Source: Actinobacteria bacterium UBA4426 (GTDB lineage: Bacteria; Actinomycetota; Actinomycetes; S36-B12). Taken from it: a stretch of DNA of 64,000 bases. This document shows, in pieces, positions 40,316 to 50,060 of the stretch (position 1 is its first letter; the number at the start of each line of letters is the position of its first letter). The translations under genes were made by a program, and so were the position numbers. The DNA is taken from NCBI GenBank assembly GCA_002390705.1, contig DGQA01000038.1, positions 1 through 64,000 of the forward strand, read 5' to 3'. The notes below the pieces were generated by a model. That model was given only the letters and a program-made list of their open reading frames with translations, ran no database searches and had not been told where the DNA came from.

Positions 40316-42158
40316 CGGTTACGGACTTGGCCAAATTTCGAGGCTGATCCACGTCATGCCCTTTGCCCGTTGCCATTTCGCATGCAAAAATTTGAAGTGG
40401 AACTACTGCCACGAGCGGTTGCATCAACGTCGGTACTGCGGGAATGCGAATAATATGGTTCGCGAAGGTCACAATACTTTCGTCGCCCTCTTCGGCGATT
40501 GCAATTACTCGTGCTCCGCGCGCCCGCACTTCTTGAATATTGGACACGATCTTGTCGTGCAAGACCGCGCGCCCTTTCGGCGAAGGAACGATCACGATCA
40601 CAGGGATACCTTCTTCGATCAAGGCTATCGGCCCGTGCTTGAGCTCACCTGCGGGAAAACCTTCCGCATGCATGTAAGCCAACTCTTTAAGCTTTAGCGC
40701 GCCTTCAAGCGCAACCGGATATCCCACATGGCGGCCGAGGAACAAGACTGACCGCGCCGACGCAAGTGACCGGGCAAGTTCACGAATTGGTTCTGCCGTA
40801 TCGAGTACCAGATCCACTTGGCGAGGCATATCGTCAAGGTCGGCAAGTATCCCTCGGATTTCATCTTCAAACATTGTGCCGCGCACTTGCGCCAAGAAAA
40901 GTCCCACTAGAAAGGTCGCTGTTATTTGAGTAAGAAATGCTTTCGTGCTGGCCACGGCAATCTCAGGTCCAGCGTAGGTGTAAATGACCGCGTCAGATTC
41001 TCGGGGAATAGTTGAACCGACCGTATTGCAAATAGCCAAAGTGCGGGCACCTTGTGACTTCGCATAACGCAATGCCATCAAGGTATCCATAGTTTCACCT
41101 GACTGGGAAATCGCGATCACCAGCGAATCTGGTCCAACAATTGGATCGCGGTAGCGGAACTCGCTTGCAACTTCCACGTCAACCGGTAGGTGGGTCCAAT
41201 GCTCAATGGCGTATTTCGCGACCATACCGGCGTGCGCTGCGGTTCCGCAGGCAATCACGATCACCTTATTAATATGTTGCAACACCGCAGGGTCAATACT
41301 GAGTTCATCAAGTGTAATTCTAAAGTTTTCATCGATCCGACCCAGTAGTGAATCAGCTACCGCTTTAGGCTGCTCGGAAATTTCCTTCAACATAAATAGG
41401 TCGTATCCGCCCTTTTCAGCAGCCGATGCATCCCAATCAATGTCAAATGGCTTGGCTTCAACTACATTGCCATCAAAATCGGTGACTACGACCGAGTCCG
41501 CCTTCATGACAACGATCTGATCTTGCCCCAGTTCAAGAGCATGGCGGGTATGTGCAACAAACGCGCTCACATCAGATGCTAAAAAATTTCCATCAGTGCC
41601 CAAGCCCACAACAAGTGGTGAATTGCGGCGAGCGCCCACGACGACATCTGGCTGATTCCGATCTACCACCACCAAAGTAAACGCGCCTTGAAGTCGGGAA
41701 CAGACCGCCTGCATGGCTAGGGGTAACGAATTCCCTACCTCGGGCAGCGTGTGGGCCATGAGGTGGGCGACAACCTCGGTGTCGGTCTCGGACTCCAGTT
41801 GGACGCCCGCACCTTCCAGTTCCGTGCGCAAAATATGAAAGTTTTCAATGATCCCGTTATGGATAACTGCGATCCGGTCATCAGAGCTGACATGCGGGTG
41901 TGCATTGCGATCGGTTGGGCCTCCGTGGGTTGCCCAACGGGTGTGACCAATTCCAGTGGTTGAACTCGGCAACGGGTCTTCCCCTAGCAACTGCTCGAGG
42001 TTGCCCAACTTCCCGGCTTTCTTGCGTACTTCCAGACCCCCGTCGGCGATGACAGCTAGCCCTGAGGAGTCGTAGCCCCGGTATTCCATGCGCCGAAGCC
42101 CGGCCACCACGATCTCTAGGGCCTGCTTATGACCAACGTACCCAATGATTCCGCACAC
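40308..42158 (-). CDS. glmS: Glutamine:fructose-6-phosphate aminotransferase
   Basis: 616 residues; makes glucosamine-6-phosphate, the entry to amino-sugar and cell-wall synthesis, used next by GlmM. The N-terminal nucleophile Cys must follow the initiator, and the GTG at 42158 gives V/M-CGIIGYVGHK, so that start is firm. Glutaminase motifs HTRWATHGGPTDRNAHPH near 72, two SIS domains (IACGTAAHAG near 305; SQSGETMDT near 354), and the end VDQPRNLAKSVTVE. A leaderless -10 box precedes it. First gene of the glmS-nnr-alr run. No glmS ribozyme is present upstream. Confidence 0.97.
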   Translation of the reverse strand: MCGIIGYVGHKQALEIVVAGLRRMEYRGYDSSGLAVIADGGLEVRKKAGKLGNLEQLLGEDPLPSSTTGIGHTRWATHGGPTDRNAHPHVSSDDRIAVIHNGIIENFHILRTELEGAGVQLESETDTEVVAHLMAHTLPEVGNSLPLAMQAVCSRLQGAFTLVVVDRNQPDVVVGARRNSPLVVGLGTDGNFLASDVSAFVAHTRHALELGQDQIVVMKADSVVVTDFDGNVVEAKPFDIDWDASAAEKGGYDLFMLKEISEQPKAVADSLLGRIDENFRITLDELSIDPAVLQHINKVIVIACGTAAHAGMVAKYAIEHWTHLPVDVEVASEFRYRDPIVGPDSLVIAISQSGETMDTLMALRYAKSQGARTLAICNTVGSTIPRESDAVIYTYAGPEIAVASTKAFLTQITATFLVGLFLAQVRGTMFEDEIRGILADLDDMPRQVDLVLDTAEPIRELARSLASARSVLFLGRHVGYPVALEGALKLKELAYMHAEGFPAGELKHGPIALIEEGIPVIVIVPSPKGRAVLHDKIVSNIQEVRARGARVIAIAEEGDESIVTFANHIIRIPAVPTLMQPLVAVVPLQIFACEMATGKGHDVDQPRNLAKSVTVE

Positions 42159-42164
42159 CCGAGC

Positions 42165-42170
42165 AGCGTA
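42165..42170 (-). promoter_or_regulatory. Candidate leaderless -10 box of glmS
   Basis: TACGCT on the minus strand ends six bases before the GTG at 42158, the same box and spacing as guaA. Confidence 0.5.
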
Positions 42171-42266
42171 CCGCTGAAGCTTTACTGCCTCGCGCCCGAT
42201 CAACTGTGATTCACGGAAGCCTCAACGGGGATTAAGAATTCCCCACCCAAATCGCCATGGAGAGAC

Positions 42267-43616
42267 TCACAACGCTAATTCTGCCGTAATTACTCGCGCG
42301 AGTTGTTCAGCCACCCGCTGGGCCGTCTCCTGGCTTTCTGCCTCAACCATGACGCGCACTACCGGTTCAGTACCCGAAGGCCGCAGCAAAATTCGCCCCC
42401 TACCCGCCAGGTCTAACTCCAATGATTTGAGTTCGGCTGCCACTTTGGTGTCTGACTCCACACCGGCACGGTCAACCCCACCCACGTTGATCAGCACCTG
42501 TGGCAATTTAGTCACCACGCCAGCAAGCTCGGCTAGAGATTTTCCGCTACTAGAAACCCGCGCCAAAAGATGTAATGCAGTCAAGGCACCGTCGCCGGTC
42601 GTTCCAAATTCACTCATGACAATGTGTCCGCTTTGCTCCCCACCAAGAACATAGCCATCCTCACGCATCAATTCCAGAACATAACGGTCACCGACCGCTG
42701 TTGAAATCACTGTGATCCCCGCAGCATCCATTGCTCGATTAAAACCAAGATTTGCCATCACCGTAGAGACAACGGTGTCGTGAGTCAAAGTGCCAGCCGC
42801 GGCCATGGAGATAGCCAGGATTCCCAGAATGTGGTCACCGTCAACGTCATTACCCAGCGCATCAATTGCTAGGCAGCGATCGGCATCACCGTCAAATGCG
42901 ATACCGGCATCAGCACCGTGTTCAACAACGGCAACTCGAAGGTCGTCTAGGTGAGTGCTGCCGCAACCCTCATTGATGTTCAAGCCATTGGGCGCTGCAT
43001 GAATCGCAATTACCTCAGCGCCAGCACGACGCAATGCTTCAGGTCCCACAACACTAGCCGCGCCATTAGCGCAATCAACAACAACTTTCAGGCCCGAAAG
43101 TGAGGAGTCAGATTCTAAAGTCGAAAGCAAATGGGCCACAAAAATGTCGCCGGCACTGGGATCCACAACAACTCTGCCGACATCTTTGCCCACGGGGCGT
43201 TGCCAGGGTTCACGCATTCGAGCTTCAATTGCCACTTCAAGGGAATCATCAAGCTTTTGACCGCCCCGGGCAAAAAACTTGATGCCGTTATCGGGCATCG
43301 GGTTATGTGAAGCAGAAAGCATCACACCGAGATCGGCTTCCAGTGAAGACACCAAGTAAGCGACCGCGGGAGTGGGCAGCGCGCCAACCAAAGTGACGTC
43401 GATCCCCGCACTTGCCAAACCGGCCACGACCGCGGCTTCAAGGAACTCCCCCGAAGCCCGCGTGTCATGACCAACAATTGCTCGCGGACGGTGTCCGTCA
43501 AATTCGCCCGAATCGGCCAACACGTGTGCAGCAGCAACCGAGAGATCCAAAGCCAATTCGGCGGTGAGATCTTGATTAGCTACACCGCGAACACCGTCGG
43601 TTCCGAATAGACCCAT
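42267..43616 (-). CDS. glmM: Phosphoglucosamine mutase
   Basis: 449 residues; converts glucosamine-6-phosphate to glucosamine-1-phosphate. N-terminus [14 protein letters not shown], catalytic Ser in [15 protein letters not shown] near residue 100, metal loop DGDADRC near 242 and sugar-binding GEQSGHI near 327, with the C-terminal phosphate-binding [12 protein letters not shown] near 415. It follows rpsI by 22 bases, as in most actinobacteria. Confidence 0.97.
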   Translation of the reverse strand: MGLFGTDGVRGVANQDLTAELALDLSVAAAHVLADSGEFDGHRPRAIVGHDTRASGEFLEAAVVAGLASAGIDVTLVGALPTPAVAYLVSSLEADLGVMLSASHNPMPDNGIKFFARGGQKLDDSLEVAIEARMREPWQRPVGKDVGRVVVDPSAGDIFVAHLLSTLESDSSLSGLKVVVDCANGAASVVGPEALRRAGAEVIAIHAAPNGLNINEGCGSTHLDDLRVAVVEHGADAGIAFDGDADRCLAIDALGNDVDGDHILGILAISMAAAGTLTHDTVVSTVMANLGFNRAMDAAGITVISTAVGDRYVLELMREDGYVLGGEQSGHIVMSEFGTTGDGALTALHLLARVSSSGKSLAELAGVVTKLPQVLINVGGVDRAGVESDTKVAAELKSLELDLAGRGRILLRPSGTEPVVRVMVEAESQETAQRVAEQLARVITAELAL

Positions 43617-43638
43617 GGAGTGGTGTGAACCGCTCCGA

Positions 43639-44130
43639 CTAGCGCTTGCTGTACTGCGAAGCCTTACGGGCCTTCTTCAGACCGTACTTCTTACGCTCCT
43701 TGGCCCGTGGGTCGCGAGTGAGAAATCCCGCCTTTTTCAAACTAGCGCGGTTACCTTCGGTATCAATTGCGTTCAGTGAACGAGCGATACCTAGACGAAG
43801 TGCTCCAGCTTGACCACTGGTGCCGCCTCCGTGCAGACGAGCAATGACATCGAACCGGCCTGGAGCACCAAGGGTAACAAATGGCTCGTTCACAATTTGC
43901 TGGTGAACCTTGTTCGGGAAATAGGAGGCGAGATCGCGACCATTAATCTTGAACTGTCCGGTTCCGGGAACAATACGGACGCGGGCAACGGCTTCCTTGC
44001 GGCGGCCAGTTGCAGCACCCGGTGCGATCACGACGTCGCGGTTAACAACCGGCTTTGCGCTTTCACTGGTGTACTCCGAGGGAACTTCTTCCACTTCTTC
44101 TTCAACTACGTCAATAGCAACTTCAGACAC
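43639..44130 (-). CDS. rpsI: 30S ribosomal protein S9
   Basis: 163 residues. The conserved part (about 38-163) has [17 protein letters not shown] and ends in [11 protein letters not shown], whose tail reaches the P-site tRNA. An acidic N-terminal extension of about 35 residues ([13 protein letters not shown]) precedes it, as often in actinobacteria. Second gene of rplM-rpsI, 18 bases after rplM. Confidence 0.96.
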   Translation of the reverse strand: MSEVAIDVVEEEVEEVPSEYTSESAKPVVNRDVVIAPGAATGRRKEAVARVRIVPGTGQFKINGRDLASYFPNKVHQQIVNEPFVTLGAPGRFDVIARLHGGGTSGQAGALRLGIARSLNAIDTEGNRASLKKAGFLTRDPRAKERKKYGLKKARKASQYSKR

Positions 44131-44148
44131 GTAAATCTCTCCTTAGCG

Positions 44149-44592
44149 CTACTGCGCAACCTGGGTAATGACAAATGGCTTGGGCTCTTGGGCGGCGTGC
44201 GGGTGGTTATCCCCCACATATATTTTCAACTTGGTCAACTGCTGGCGACCCAGTTTATTATGAGGGAGCATTCCCTTAACTGCCTTCTCAACCGCCTTCG
44301 TTGGGTGTGACTCCAACAACTCGGCGTAGGTGATAGCCGTAAGACCACCAGGGTAACCCGAGTGGCGGTAGGCCTTTTTCTGCTCACGCTTCGAACCGGT
44401 GAGGGCAACTTTGTCGGCATTAATAATGACAACAAAATCACCCGTGTCCATATGTGGTGCAAAGGTGGCCTTGTGCTTTCCGCGAAGCAATGCCGCGGTG
44501 TGACTGGCGAGCCGTCCGAGAACAATGTCGGTGGCGTCAATTACGTGCCAAGTGCGAATGATCTCGCCGGCTTTGGGACTATATGTGCGCAT
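44149..44592 (-). CDS. rplM: 50S ribosomal protein L13
   Basis: 147 residues with typical L13 motifs: [16 protein letters not shown] near residue 16, [18 protein letters not shown] near 51, and [16 protein letters not shown] near 103. It starts an rplM-rpsI operon; the 187 bases upstream carry its promoter region but no clear L13 leader fold was found. Confidence 0.96.
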   Translation of the reverse strand: MRTYSPKAGEIIRTWHVIDATDIVLGRLASHTAALLRGKHKATFAPHMDTGDFVVIINADKVALTGSKREQKKAYRHSGYPGGLTAITYAELLESHPTKAVEKAVKGMLPHNKLGRQQLTKLKIYVGDNHPHAAQEPKPFVITQVAQ

Positions 44593-44779
44593 GGGGCGCT
44601 ACCTTGCTTTCTCGTAGGGACTCGGACTCTGCACCTACCGGTTGATAGGCCGTACTGGGCACCTTCCCGGGCGTCCAGGCTGCAACACGCACAGCGACCC
44701 CAAAGGATACCCGTCCACAGAAGCGGCCACCGAATCCCCCCTGATCAACGGTGTATTTCCCCACAAAAAACCAAAAAAA

Positions 44780-45436
44780 CTACGAGGGACGCGGTGGCTG
44801 GGACGCCAGCCACGATTTAAAAGAGGCATCCTGTTCCTTCCGCCACTGCTCCACCAAGTGTCCGAATTCACCCGATTCACTGATGAACAGTTGCGGATAT
44901 CGCGCTTGCTGAGCCAACATTAATAGGCCAGTGATCCGGGCATCAGCAAGAGCTCCATGCCAATCGGCTTCATTGAGTTCTAACCCGTATCGAGCCACTG
45001 TGGGTTGCAAGCGACGCTGAGCCTTGCCCTTCACATATTTATCCATGTGCTTGTCAATTACGTAGGGGCAAATGTCTACCACACCCAAAAGCGGCTGATA
45101 GCCCACCCGCTCAAGATTTGAATCAAGAATCATTCGATCAAATTGGGAGTTAAAGCACACTACCGGTAGTTTGCTTGACACAAGGTATTCACGAATTTCC
45201 CCAAGAGCTTCAACTTGTACAAGGCCCTGGACCTGACTCATCTGATCGGTGATTCCATGCACAGCACTGGCTGCTTGTGGAATCTGCACATCGACTTTGA
45301 TCAGCCATTCGCGCGAGGACACTTCAACACCGTCACGAAACTCCACCGCAGCGGCGCTCACAATTCGGTCTGCACTTACCTCAACACCCGTCGTCTCCGT
45401 GTCAAATGCAATAAAGCCGTCATCTACCCAAGACAT
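44780..45436 (-). CDS. DnaQ/epsilon-family 3'-5' exonuclease
   Basis: 218 residues of the DEDDh nuclease family. Exo I FIAFDTETTGVEV near residue 9, Exo II FNSQFDRMIL near 94, and Exo III HGALADARITGLL near 159 supply the acidic residues and His. GGAGGAG precedes the ATG. It lacks the extra domains of polymerase-associated UvrC-exonucleases, so a proofreading subunit or an independent DNA/RNA nuclease are both possible. Confidence 0.88.
   Translation of the reverse strand: MSWVDDGFIAFDTETTGVEVSADRIVSAAAVEFRDGVEVSSREWLIKVDVQIPQAASAVHGITDQMSQVQGLVQVEALGEIREYLVSSKLPVVCFNSQFDRMILDSNLERVGYQPLLGVVDICPYVIDKHMDKYVKGKAQRRLQPTVARYGLELNEADWHGALADARITGLLMLAQQARYPQLFISESGEFGHLVEQWRKEQDASFKSWLASQPPRPS
44794..44813 (-). 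terminator. Hairpin at the end of the exonuclease gene
   Basis: GTGGCTGG / CCAGCCAC with a 4-base loop, lying inside the last codons. Fourteen bases later on the minus strand comes TTTTTTTGG then TTTTTT, just past the stop. A terminator before rplM is plausible, but the gap from stem to T-run is longer than usual. Confidence 0.4.
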
Positions 45437-45500
45437 TTAACTCCTCCAATTCAGGGTCAGTAAGTCATTTCCATCAGACATTGGGAACATGATTCTCCAT

Positions 45501-45821
45501 TCACGACAGCGTGATCCACACTTTTCGCAGGGGCTCCGTGATCGACCATACGGTTTTCGCGCCCATGGGCAGCATCCCAACGGTTCCGGGTTCAAGCAAG
45601 ATCTGGCCACCCTGATCGCAGGTCACAGTTCCTCGCCCGGATAGCACCACAAATACCTCCTCCACCTCCGTGTCGGTCGAAGTGCCGACCGAGTGTTCCC
45701 ACACGCCAACTTCAATATCACCCTCTGTGTCAAGGGCGCTCACTCCTGTACTCACGCCTTCATGTGCGGGTAATTCAGCATGCTGCACGGGGGTGCTCCT
45801 GGCCAAATATCCACGGATCAT
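45501..45821 (-). CDS. Small cupin-domain protein
   Basis: 106 residues, a single cupin barrel: GVWEHSVGTSTDTEVEEVF, LSGRGTVTCDQGG and LEPGTVGMLPMGAKTVW. The first motif has lost the usual His-His pair, so metal binding is uncertain. Start ATG with a -10 box TAATGT six bases upstream, apparently leaderless. Function unknown. Confidence 0.8.
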   Translation of the reverse strand: MIRGYLARSTPVQHAELPAHEGVSTGVSALDTEGDIEVGVWEHSVGTSTDTEVEEVFVVLSGRGTVTCDQGGQILLEPGTVGMLPMGAKTVWSITEPLRKVWITLS

Positions 45822-45827
45822 GATCCA

Positions 45828-45833
45828 ACATTA
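45828..45833 (-). promoter_or_regulatory. Candidate leaderless -10 box of the small cupin gene
   Basis: TAATGT on the minus strand ends six bases before the ATG at 45821. Confidence 0.45.
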
Positions 45834-45906
45834 CGACAAGACCGCCACATTTCGCGCTTCTCACCTGCAGCCGGCTCGGCGATGTCAGTCACACATGGAG
45901 AAGTAT

Positions 45907-46704
45907 TCAGCCCCGCCGAGCCCTAGTTTCACTTTGGCGGGCGAATAATTCTTTATCCGGTGGATAACCCACTCGTTCAAGGACAAGCGGGAACGCTTGC
46001 ATTGTCTGAATGTGAGAGATTTTGGATTCTTGGCTCAAGAGATGTTGTGTCCAGGTGACGGGCCTGCGACCATCACCGATTGGCAAAAGCGCTCCCACAA
46101 TGCTGCGGACCATGGAATAACAGAAGGCATCAGCTCTAATTGTCATAACAACGTAATTATCTTTATTGCGGTGCCATTCGAGTCTTTGGACTTCCCTGAT
46201 TGTGGTCGTTTTAGGTTTTTCTTTGCAGAAAGCAAAAAAGTCGTGTACCCCAATCAGGCATTGGCTTGCCTCATTAAGTTTGTCGATGTCAAGGGAGACT
46301 GGCCACGCAAAGACCTCATGACGGTGAAGTGGGGTTGGACCGGTGGGGTCATCGCAAATTGTGTAGGTGTACTCGCGCCACAGGGCCGAGAAGCGTGCAT
46401 CAAAACCGTAAGGTGCTTCCTCTATTTTGTGAATTCGAATGTCACCCGGCAACGCCTTATTAATTCGCTCGGCGGTCAGTTTGTTCATTTGCGGGTGATT
46501 GCGGGCGATATCAAAATGGAACACCTGTGCGCGAGCATGGACGCCGGCATCTGTGCGTCCGGCAACAATCGTCGGTAAGTCAAGTTGGTGAATCAGCGCA
46601 CCGATTGTGTTTTCAATTTCAGATTGAACCGAGCGGGCATCCATTTGACAGGCCCAACCGTGAAAACCGGAACCGTCGTAGGCCAGGTAGACACGCAGAC
46701 GAAT
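45907..46704 (-). CDS. truA: tRNA pseudouridine(38-40) synthase TruA, apparent ATT start
   Basis: 265 residues when started at ATT 46704. Modifies U38-40 in the anticodon stem. Catalytic Asp in AGRTDAGVHARAQVFHF near residue 50. The ATG at 46644 would remove the conserved N-terminus RLRVYLAYDGSGFHGWACQ, which continues in frame upstream. No ATG, GTG or TTG lies in frame between that ATG and the stop at 46765-46767. The ATT has GGGGA seven bases before it and gives MRLRVYLAYDG, the usual TruA start. A CTG three bases before the ATT is the alternative. Follows rplQ, as usual. Confidence 0.9.
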   Translation of the reverse strand: MRLRVYLAYDGSGFHGWACQMDARSVQSEIENTIGALIHQLDLPTIVAGRTDAGVHARAQVFHFDIARNHPQMNKLTAERINKALPGDIRIHKIEEAPYGFDARFSALWREYTYTICDDPTGPTPLHRHEVFAWPVSLDIDKLNEASQCLIGVHDFFAFCKEKPKTTTIREVQRLEWHRNKDNYVVMTIRADAFCYSMVRSIVGALLPIGDGRRPVTWTQHLLSQESKISHIQTMQAFPLVLERVGYPPDKELFARQSETRARRG

Positions 46705-46739
46705 CAGCCCGTCCCCGGGTAAACCGAGAACGGGCTGAT
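46703..46739 (-). promoter_or_regulatory. Hairpin between rplQ and truA covering the truA start
   Basis: ATCAGCCCGT (minus strand 46739-46730) pairs with ACGGGCTGAT (46712-46703), extended by six more pairs of which two are G-U only in minus-strand RNA, with a 5-base loop. The right arm contains the GGGGA ribosome site and two bases of the ATT start. It may terminate the alpha operon or limit truA translation. Confidence 0.7.
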
Positions 46740-46764
46740 CAATTTCGTGTTGCGAACTCAGGAC

Positions 46765-47322
46765 TTACTCCTTGGGCTCTGCTTCTTCGCCTGCAGCAAC
46801 TTCTTCTTCGCCTTCGGTATTTACCGGTTCGCCCGTTTCCTCTTCGAGGACTTCCTCGGTGACTGGTGTGATTTCTTCAATGACCGTGGTGTCTTCGCTT
46901 TTCGCGGCTAATTCCTTAACAGCGCGCTTGGTGGCACCCGTTGCTTCAGCGACGACCGCCTCAGCCATTGGCTCAACCATTTCGATGATCGCCATGGGGG
47001 CGTTGTCGCCCTTACGGTTACCAATCTTGATGATTCTGGTGTAGCCACCTTGGCGGCCCGCGTAACTGGGGCCAATCTCCGTGAATAACGTGTGCACAAC
47101 ACCCTTGTCCTTCACTACGGTGAGAACACGACGGCGTGCCGAAATGTCTCCACGCTTTGCAAAGGTAACCATGCGCTCAGCGAGTGGCCGAAGCCGCTTC
47201 GCCTTCGCATGGGTGGTGGTGATGCGCCCGTGCTCAAAGAGCGCGGTTGCTAGATTGCCCAGCATGAGCCTCTCGTGAGCCGGTCCTCCGCCGAAGCGGG
47301 AACCTTTTGTTGGCGTAGGCAT
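46765..47322 (-). CDS. rplQ: 50S ribosomal protein L17 with acidic C-terminal extension
   Basis: 185 residues. Residues 1-115 are ordinary L17 ([20 protein letters not shown] near 11; [17 protein letters not shown] near 62; [22 protein letters not shown] near 94). The last 65 residues are a strongly acidic tail ([14 protein letters not shown]) found in varied form in actinobacterial L17. Last r-protein gene of the alpha operon. Confidence 0.95.
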   Translation of the reverse strand: MPTPTKGSRFGGGPAHERLMLGNLATALFEHGRITTTHAKAKRLRPLAERMVTFAKRGDISARRRVLTVVKDKGVVHTLFTEIGPSYAGRQGGYTRIIKIGNRKGDNAPMAIIEMVEPMAEAVVAEATGATKRAVKELAAKSEDTTVIEEITPVTEEVLEEETGEPVNTEGEEEVAAGEEAEPKE

Positions 47323-47375
47323 CTTGTCTCCTTATTGATCTCGGTGAGTCAGTAATTCGTGAAGCGCTGCGGCTC

Positions 47376-48443
47376 TTAGAGCTGCTCGTCCTCGGGGTAG
47401 GCATCTTCTGTGACGGTCTCAATAACGTCCGGGACTTCTTCGGGGTCGACATCCATATCGACATCGGTGTCATCGAAGTACACAGCTGTAGAGGGATCAA
47501 ACCCTGGAGGGCTGTCCTTAAGCGCGAGACCAAGACCATGCAGCTTCACTTTAATCTCCTCGATTGACTTAGCGCCAAAGTTACGGATATCAAGCAAATC
47601 AGCCTCACTGCGCGTGATGAGCTCCCCAACGGTGTGGATGCCTTCGCGCTTAAGACAGTTATAGGAACGCACGGTCATGTCGAGCTGCTCAATTGGAGTT
47701 GAGAGTTGCTCGGCCACAAATGCATCCGTTGGGCTTGGACCAATGTCAATACCTTCTGCGTCAACATTCATCTCACGAGCAAGGCCAAAGAGCTCAACCA
47801 ATGTGGAACCAGCAGATGCCACGGCATCGCGTGGCAACATGCATGGCTTGGTCTCAACATCGATGATCAACTTGTCGAAGTCGGTACGCTGCTCAACACG
47901 GGTAGCCTCAACCTTGTAACTCACTTTTAGTACGGGTGAGTAGATCGAGTCAACCGGAATCCGGCCGATCTCTTGCTCTGGATGCTTGTTCATAGTTGAA
48001 GGCACGTAACCGCGACCACGCTCAACGACGAGTTCGATCTCGAGCTTGCCCTTGTCATTGAGTGTTGCAAGATGAAGCTCGGGATTGTGAACTTCCACGC
48101 CCGCTGGTGGCTGAATATCAGCCGCGGTGACGCTCCCGGGGCCCTGCTTGCGCAGGTACATGACAACTGGTTCGTCGATTTCACTGGAAACCACAAGGCC
48201 CTTGAGGTTCAAAATGATTTCGGTGACATCTTCTTTGATTCCATCGATAGTGCTGAACTCATGTAGAACCCCATCAATACGGATGCTGGTGACAGACGCA
48301 CCCGGGATCGAGGAGAGCAATGTTCGACGAAGTGAGTTGCCAAGGGTGTAACCAAAGCCCGGCTCAAGGGGTTCCAACACAAAACGTGAACGGAACTCGC
48401 TGATTGGTTCTTCGGTCAGAATTGGACGCTGACTAATGAGCAC
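47376..48443 (-). CDS. rpoA: RNA polymerase alpha subunit
   Basis: 355 residues; scaffold for RNA polymerase assembly and contact for UP elements and activators. The N-terminal domain has [24 protein letters not shown] near residue 30; the C-terminal domain (about 250-320) has [21 protein letters not shown] and [15 protein letters not shown]. An acidic tail follows ([13 protein letters not shown]...). Fourth gene of the alpha operon. Confidence 0.97.
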   Translation of the reverse strand: MLISQRPILTEEPISEFRSRFVLEPLEPGFGYTLGNSLRRTLLSSIPGASVTSIRIDGVLHEFSTIDGIKEDVTEIILNLKGLVVSSEIDEPVVMYLRKQGPGSVTAADIQPPAGVEVHNPELHLATLNDKGKLEIELVVERGRGYVPSTMNKHPEQEIGRIPVDSIYSPVLKVSYKVEATRVEQRTDFDKLIIDVETKPCMLPRDAVASAGSTLVELFGLAREMNVDAEGIDIGPSPTDAFVAEQLSTPIEQLDMTVRSYNCLKREGIHTVGELITRSEADLLDIRNFGAKSIEEIKVKLHGLGLALKDSPPGFDPSTAVYFDDTDVDMDVDPEEVPDVIETVTEDAYPEDEQL

Positions 48444-48520
48444 TTTTCATTTCCTTCCAGCGATACCCTCTATTTGATATCGCGTTTCTCGGCTCGATTC
48501 GAGTGAATCGAGAGTGGCTA

Positions 48521-49147
48521 CTACTTGGAGTACAACTCAACAATGAGCTGTTCGTTGACCTGGGTGTCAATGCCCTCGCGTGACGGGATTGAGTGAACAA
48601 GGATGCGCATTTTTGATGGCACAACCTCAAGCCATGGTGGAACTGTCTTTTCCCCGATCTCAGCGTGAGCCACAATGAACGGAGTCATTTCCAGTGAACT
48701 GGGGCGAACGTCAACTACGTCATTAGGGGAAACCCGGAAGGACGGAATATCGACCTTTTGGCCGTTGACCATTAAGTGGCCGTGGGTTACCAACTGGCGA
48801 GCCATGTCGCGACTCTTTGCAAAACCAGCACGGAAGACCACATTGTCCAAGCGGCTTTCAAGGATTCGTAGCAAGTTTTCACCAGTTTTACCCGGCATGC
48901 GCTGTGCTTCTTTGTAGTAGTTAGAGAATTGCTTCTCTAGAACACCGTACATACGGGTTGCCTTCTGCTTCTCCCGAAGCTGCAACAAGTACTCGCTCTC
49001 CTTTGACCGACCGCGGCCGTGTTGGCCGGGTGGGTAGGGGCGTTTTTCAAATGGGCACTTTGGTGACTCGCACTTTGATCCCTTAAGGAACAACTTCATT
49101 TTTTCGCGGCGGCACCGCTTGCAATCTGCGTCCGTATAACGCGCCAT
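48521..49147 (-). CDS. rpsD: 30S ribosomal protein S4 (zinc-binding form)
   Basis: 208 residues; early 16S binder. The N-terminus carries a Cys4 zinc motif (CKRCRREKMKLFLKGSKCESPKCPF), then MRGKTG-like MPGKTGENLLRILESRLDNVVFR and the S4 RNA-binding domain near 98-160 (QLVTHGHLMVNGQKVDIPSF). In many bacteria S4 represses its own alpha operon; see the structured RNA upstream of rpsM. Confidence 0.96.
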   Translation of the reverse strand: MARYTDADCKRCRREKMKLFLKGSKCESPKCPFEKRPYPPGQHGRGRSKESEYLLQLREKQKATRMYGVLEKQFSNYYKEAQRMPGKTGENLLRILESRLDNVVFRAGFAKSRDMARQLVTHGHLMVNGQKVDIPSFRVSPNDVVDVRPSSLEMTPFIVAHAEIGEKTVPPWLEVVPSKMRILVHSIPSREGIDTQVNEQLIVELYSK

Positions 49148-49188
49148 TGTCTTCTCCTAATTTCTAAGTGTTATGAAAGGTCCGCGGA

Positions 49189-49587
49189 TTAAACGCGGCG
49201 ACGCTTCTTTGGGCGGGTTCCGTTAAATGGCACTGGAGTTACGTCGGCAATTGAGCCAACTTCAAGGCCGGTTGCCTGTAGTGAGCGAATCGCAGTTTCG
49301 CGACCTGAACCCGGTCCTTTGACGAATACGTCAACCTTGCGCATGCCATGTTCCATTGCGCGACGTGCAGCAGCTTCAGCGGCGAGCTGCGCAGCAAATG
49401 GTGTTGACTTGCGACTGCCCTTAAAACCAACTTGGCCAGCTGATGCCCATGCAATTACAGCACCAGTCGGGTCAGTGATGGAAACAATGGTGTTGTTAAA
49501 CGTGCTCTTAATGTGAGCGTGACCATGGGCCACATTCTTTTTTTCCTTGCGCCGCACCTTCTTGGTGCCTGGACCTTTGGGGGCCAT
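49189..49587 (-). CDS. rpsK: 30S ribosomal protein S11
   Basis: 132 residues with [19 protein letters not shown] near residue 24, [25 protein letters not shown] near 58, [21 protein letters not shown] near 88 and the basic end [13 protein letters not shown]. Platform protein near the E site. Between rpsM and rpsD. Confidence 0.97.
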   Translation of the reverse strand: MAPKGPGTKKVRRKEKKNVAHGHAHIKSTFNNTIVSITDPTGAVIAWASAGQVGFKGSRKSTPFAAQLAAEAAARRAMEHGMRKVDVFVKGPGSGRETAIRSLQATGLEVGSIADVTPVPFNGTRPKKRRRV

Positions 49588-49648
49588 GTGTGATTCCTAT
49601 TCTTTAGAGGTTTGAGGGTTTTTCTCGTGTGACAACGAGATCGTTCGC

Positions 49649-50020
49649 TTAGACCTTCTTCTTGCCGGCAACTGCCTTGCGTGGACCCTTACGAGTGCGC
49701 GCGTTGGTATGGGTGCGTTGCCCGCGGACGGGAAGACCCTTGCGGTGACGAATTCCCTGATAGCAACCAATTTCAACCTTGCGGCGAATATTGGCTGCAA
49801 CCTCGCGGCGCAGGTCACCTTCTACTTTCAGATTTAATTCGATCCAGTCGCGCAGAGCGAGTGTTTGATCGTCGGTCAGATCCTTTGATTTCATTTGCGG
49901 ATCAATGCCAGTTGCTTCGAGGGCTTTTGCAGCCTGCGAGCGGCCAACACCGTAAACGTAGGTCAGCGCGATTGCCAGGCGTTTTTCGCGGGGCAAATCC
50001 ACGCCAATAAGTCGTGCCAT
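49649..50020 (-). CDS. rpsM: 30S ribosomal protein S13
   Basis: 123 residues: [26 protein letters not shown] at the start and the tail [29 protein letters not shown] that reaches the P-site tRNA. First gene of the alpha operon proper; 194 bases of structured leader separate it from rpmJ. Confidence 0.97.
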   Translation of the reverse strand: MARLIGVDLPREKRLAIALTYVYGVGRSQAAKALEATGIDPQMKSKDLTDDQTLALRDWIELNLKVEGDLRREVAANIRRKVEIGCYQGIRHRKGLPVRGQRTHTNARTRKGPRKAVAGKKKV

Positions 50021-50060
50021 GGGCGTACTCTCTTTTCAGTAGTTCACGGGGTCGTGTGGT

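Noticed and set aside
42227..42244. Terminator after glmM (GGGGA ... TCCCC)
   Set aside because: Only five pairs with an 8-base loop and no U-run; too weak to call.
42159..42266. glmS ribozyme upstream of glmS
   Set aside because: The gap is about 108 bases, glmS looks leaderless, and no ribozyme core is recognisable; these are typical of Firmicutes.
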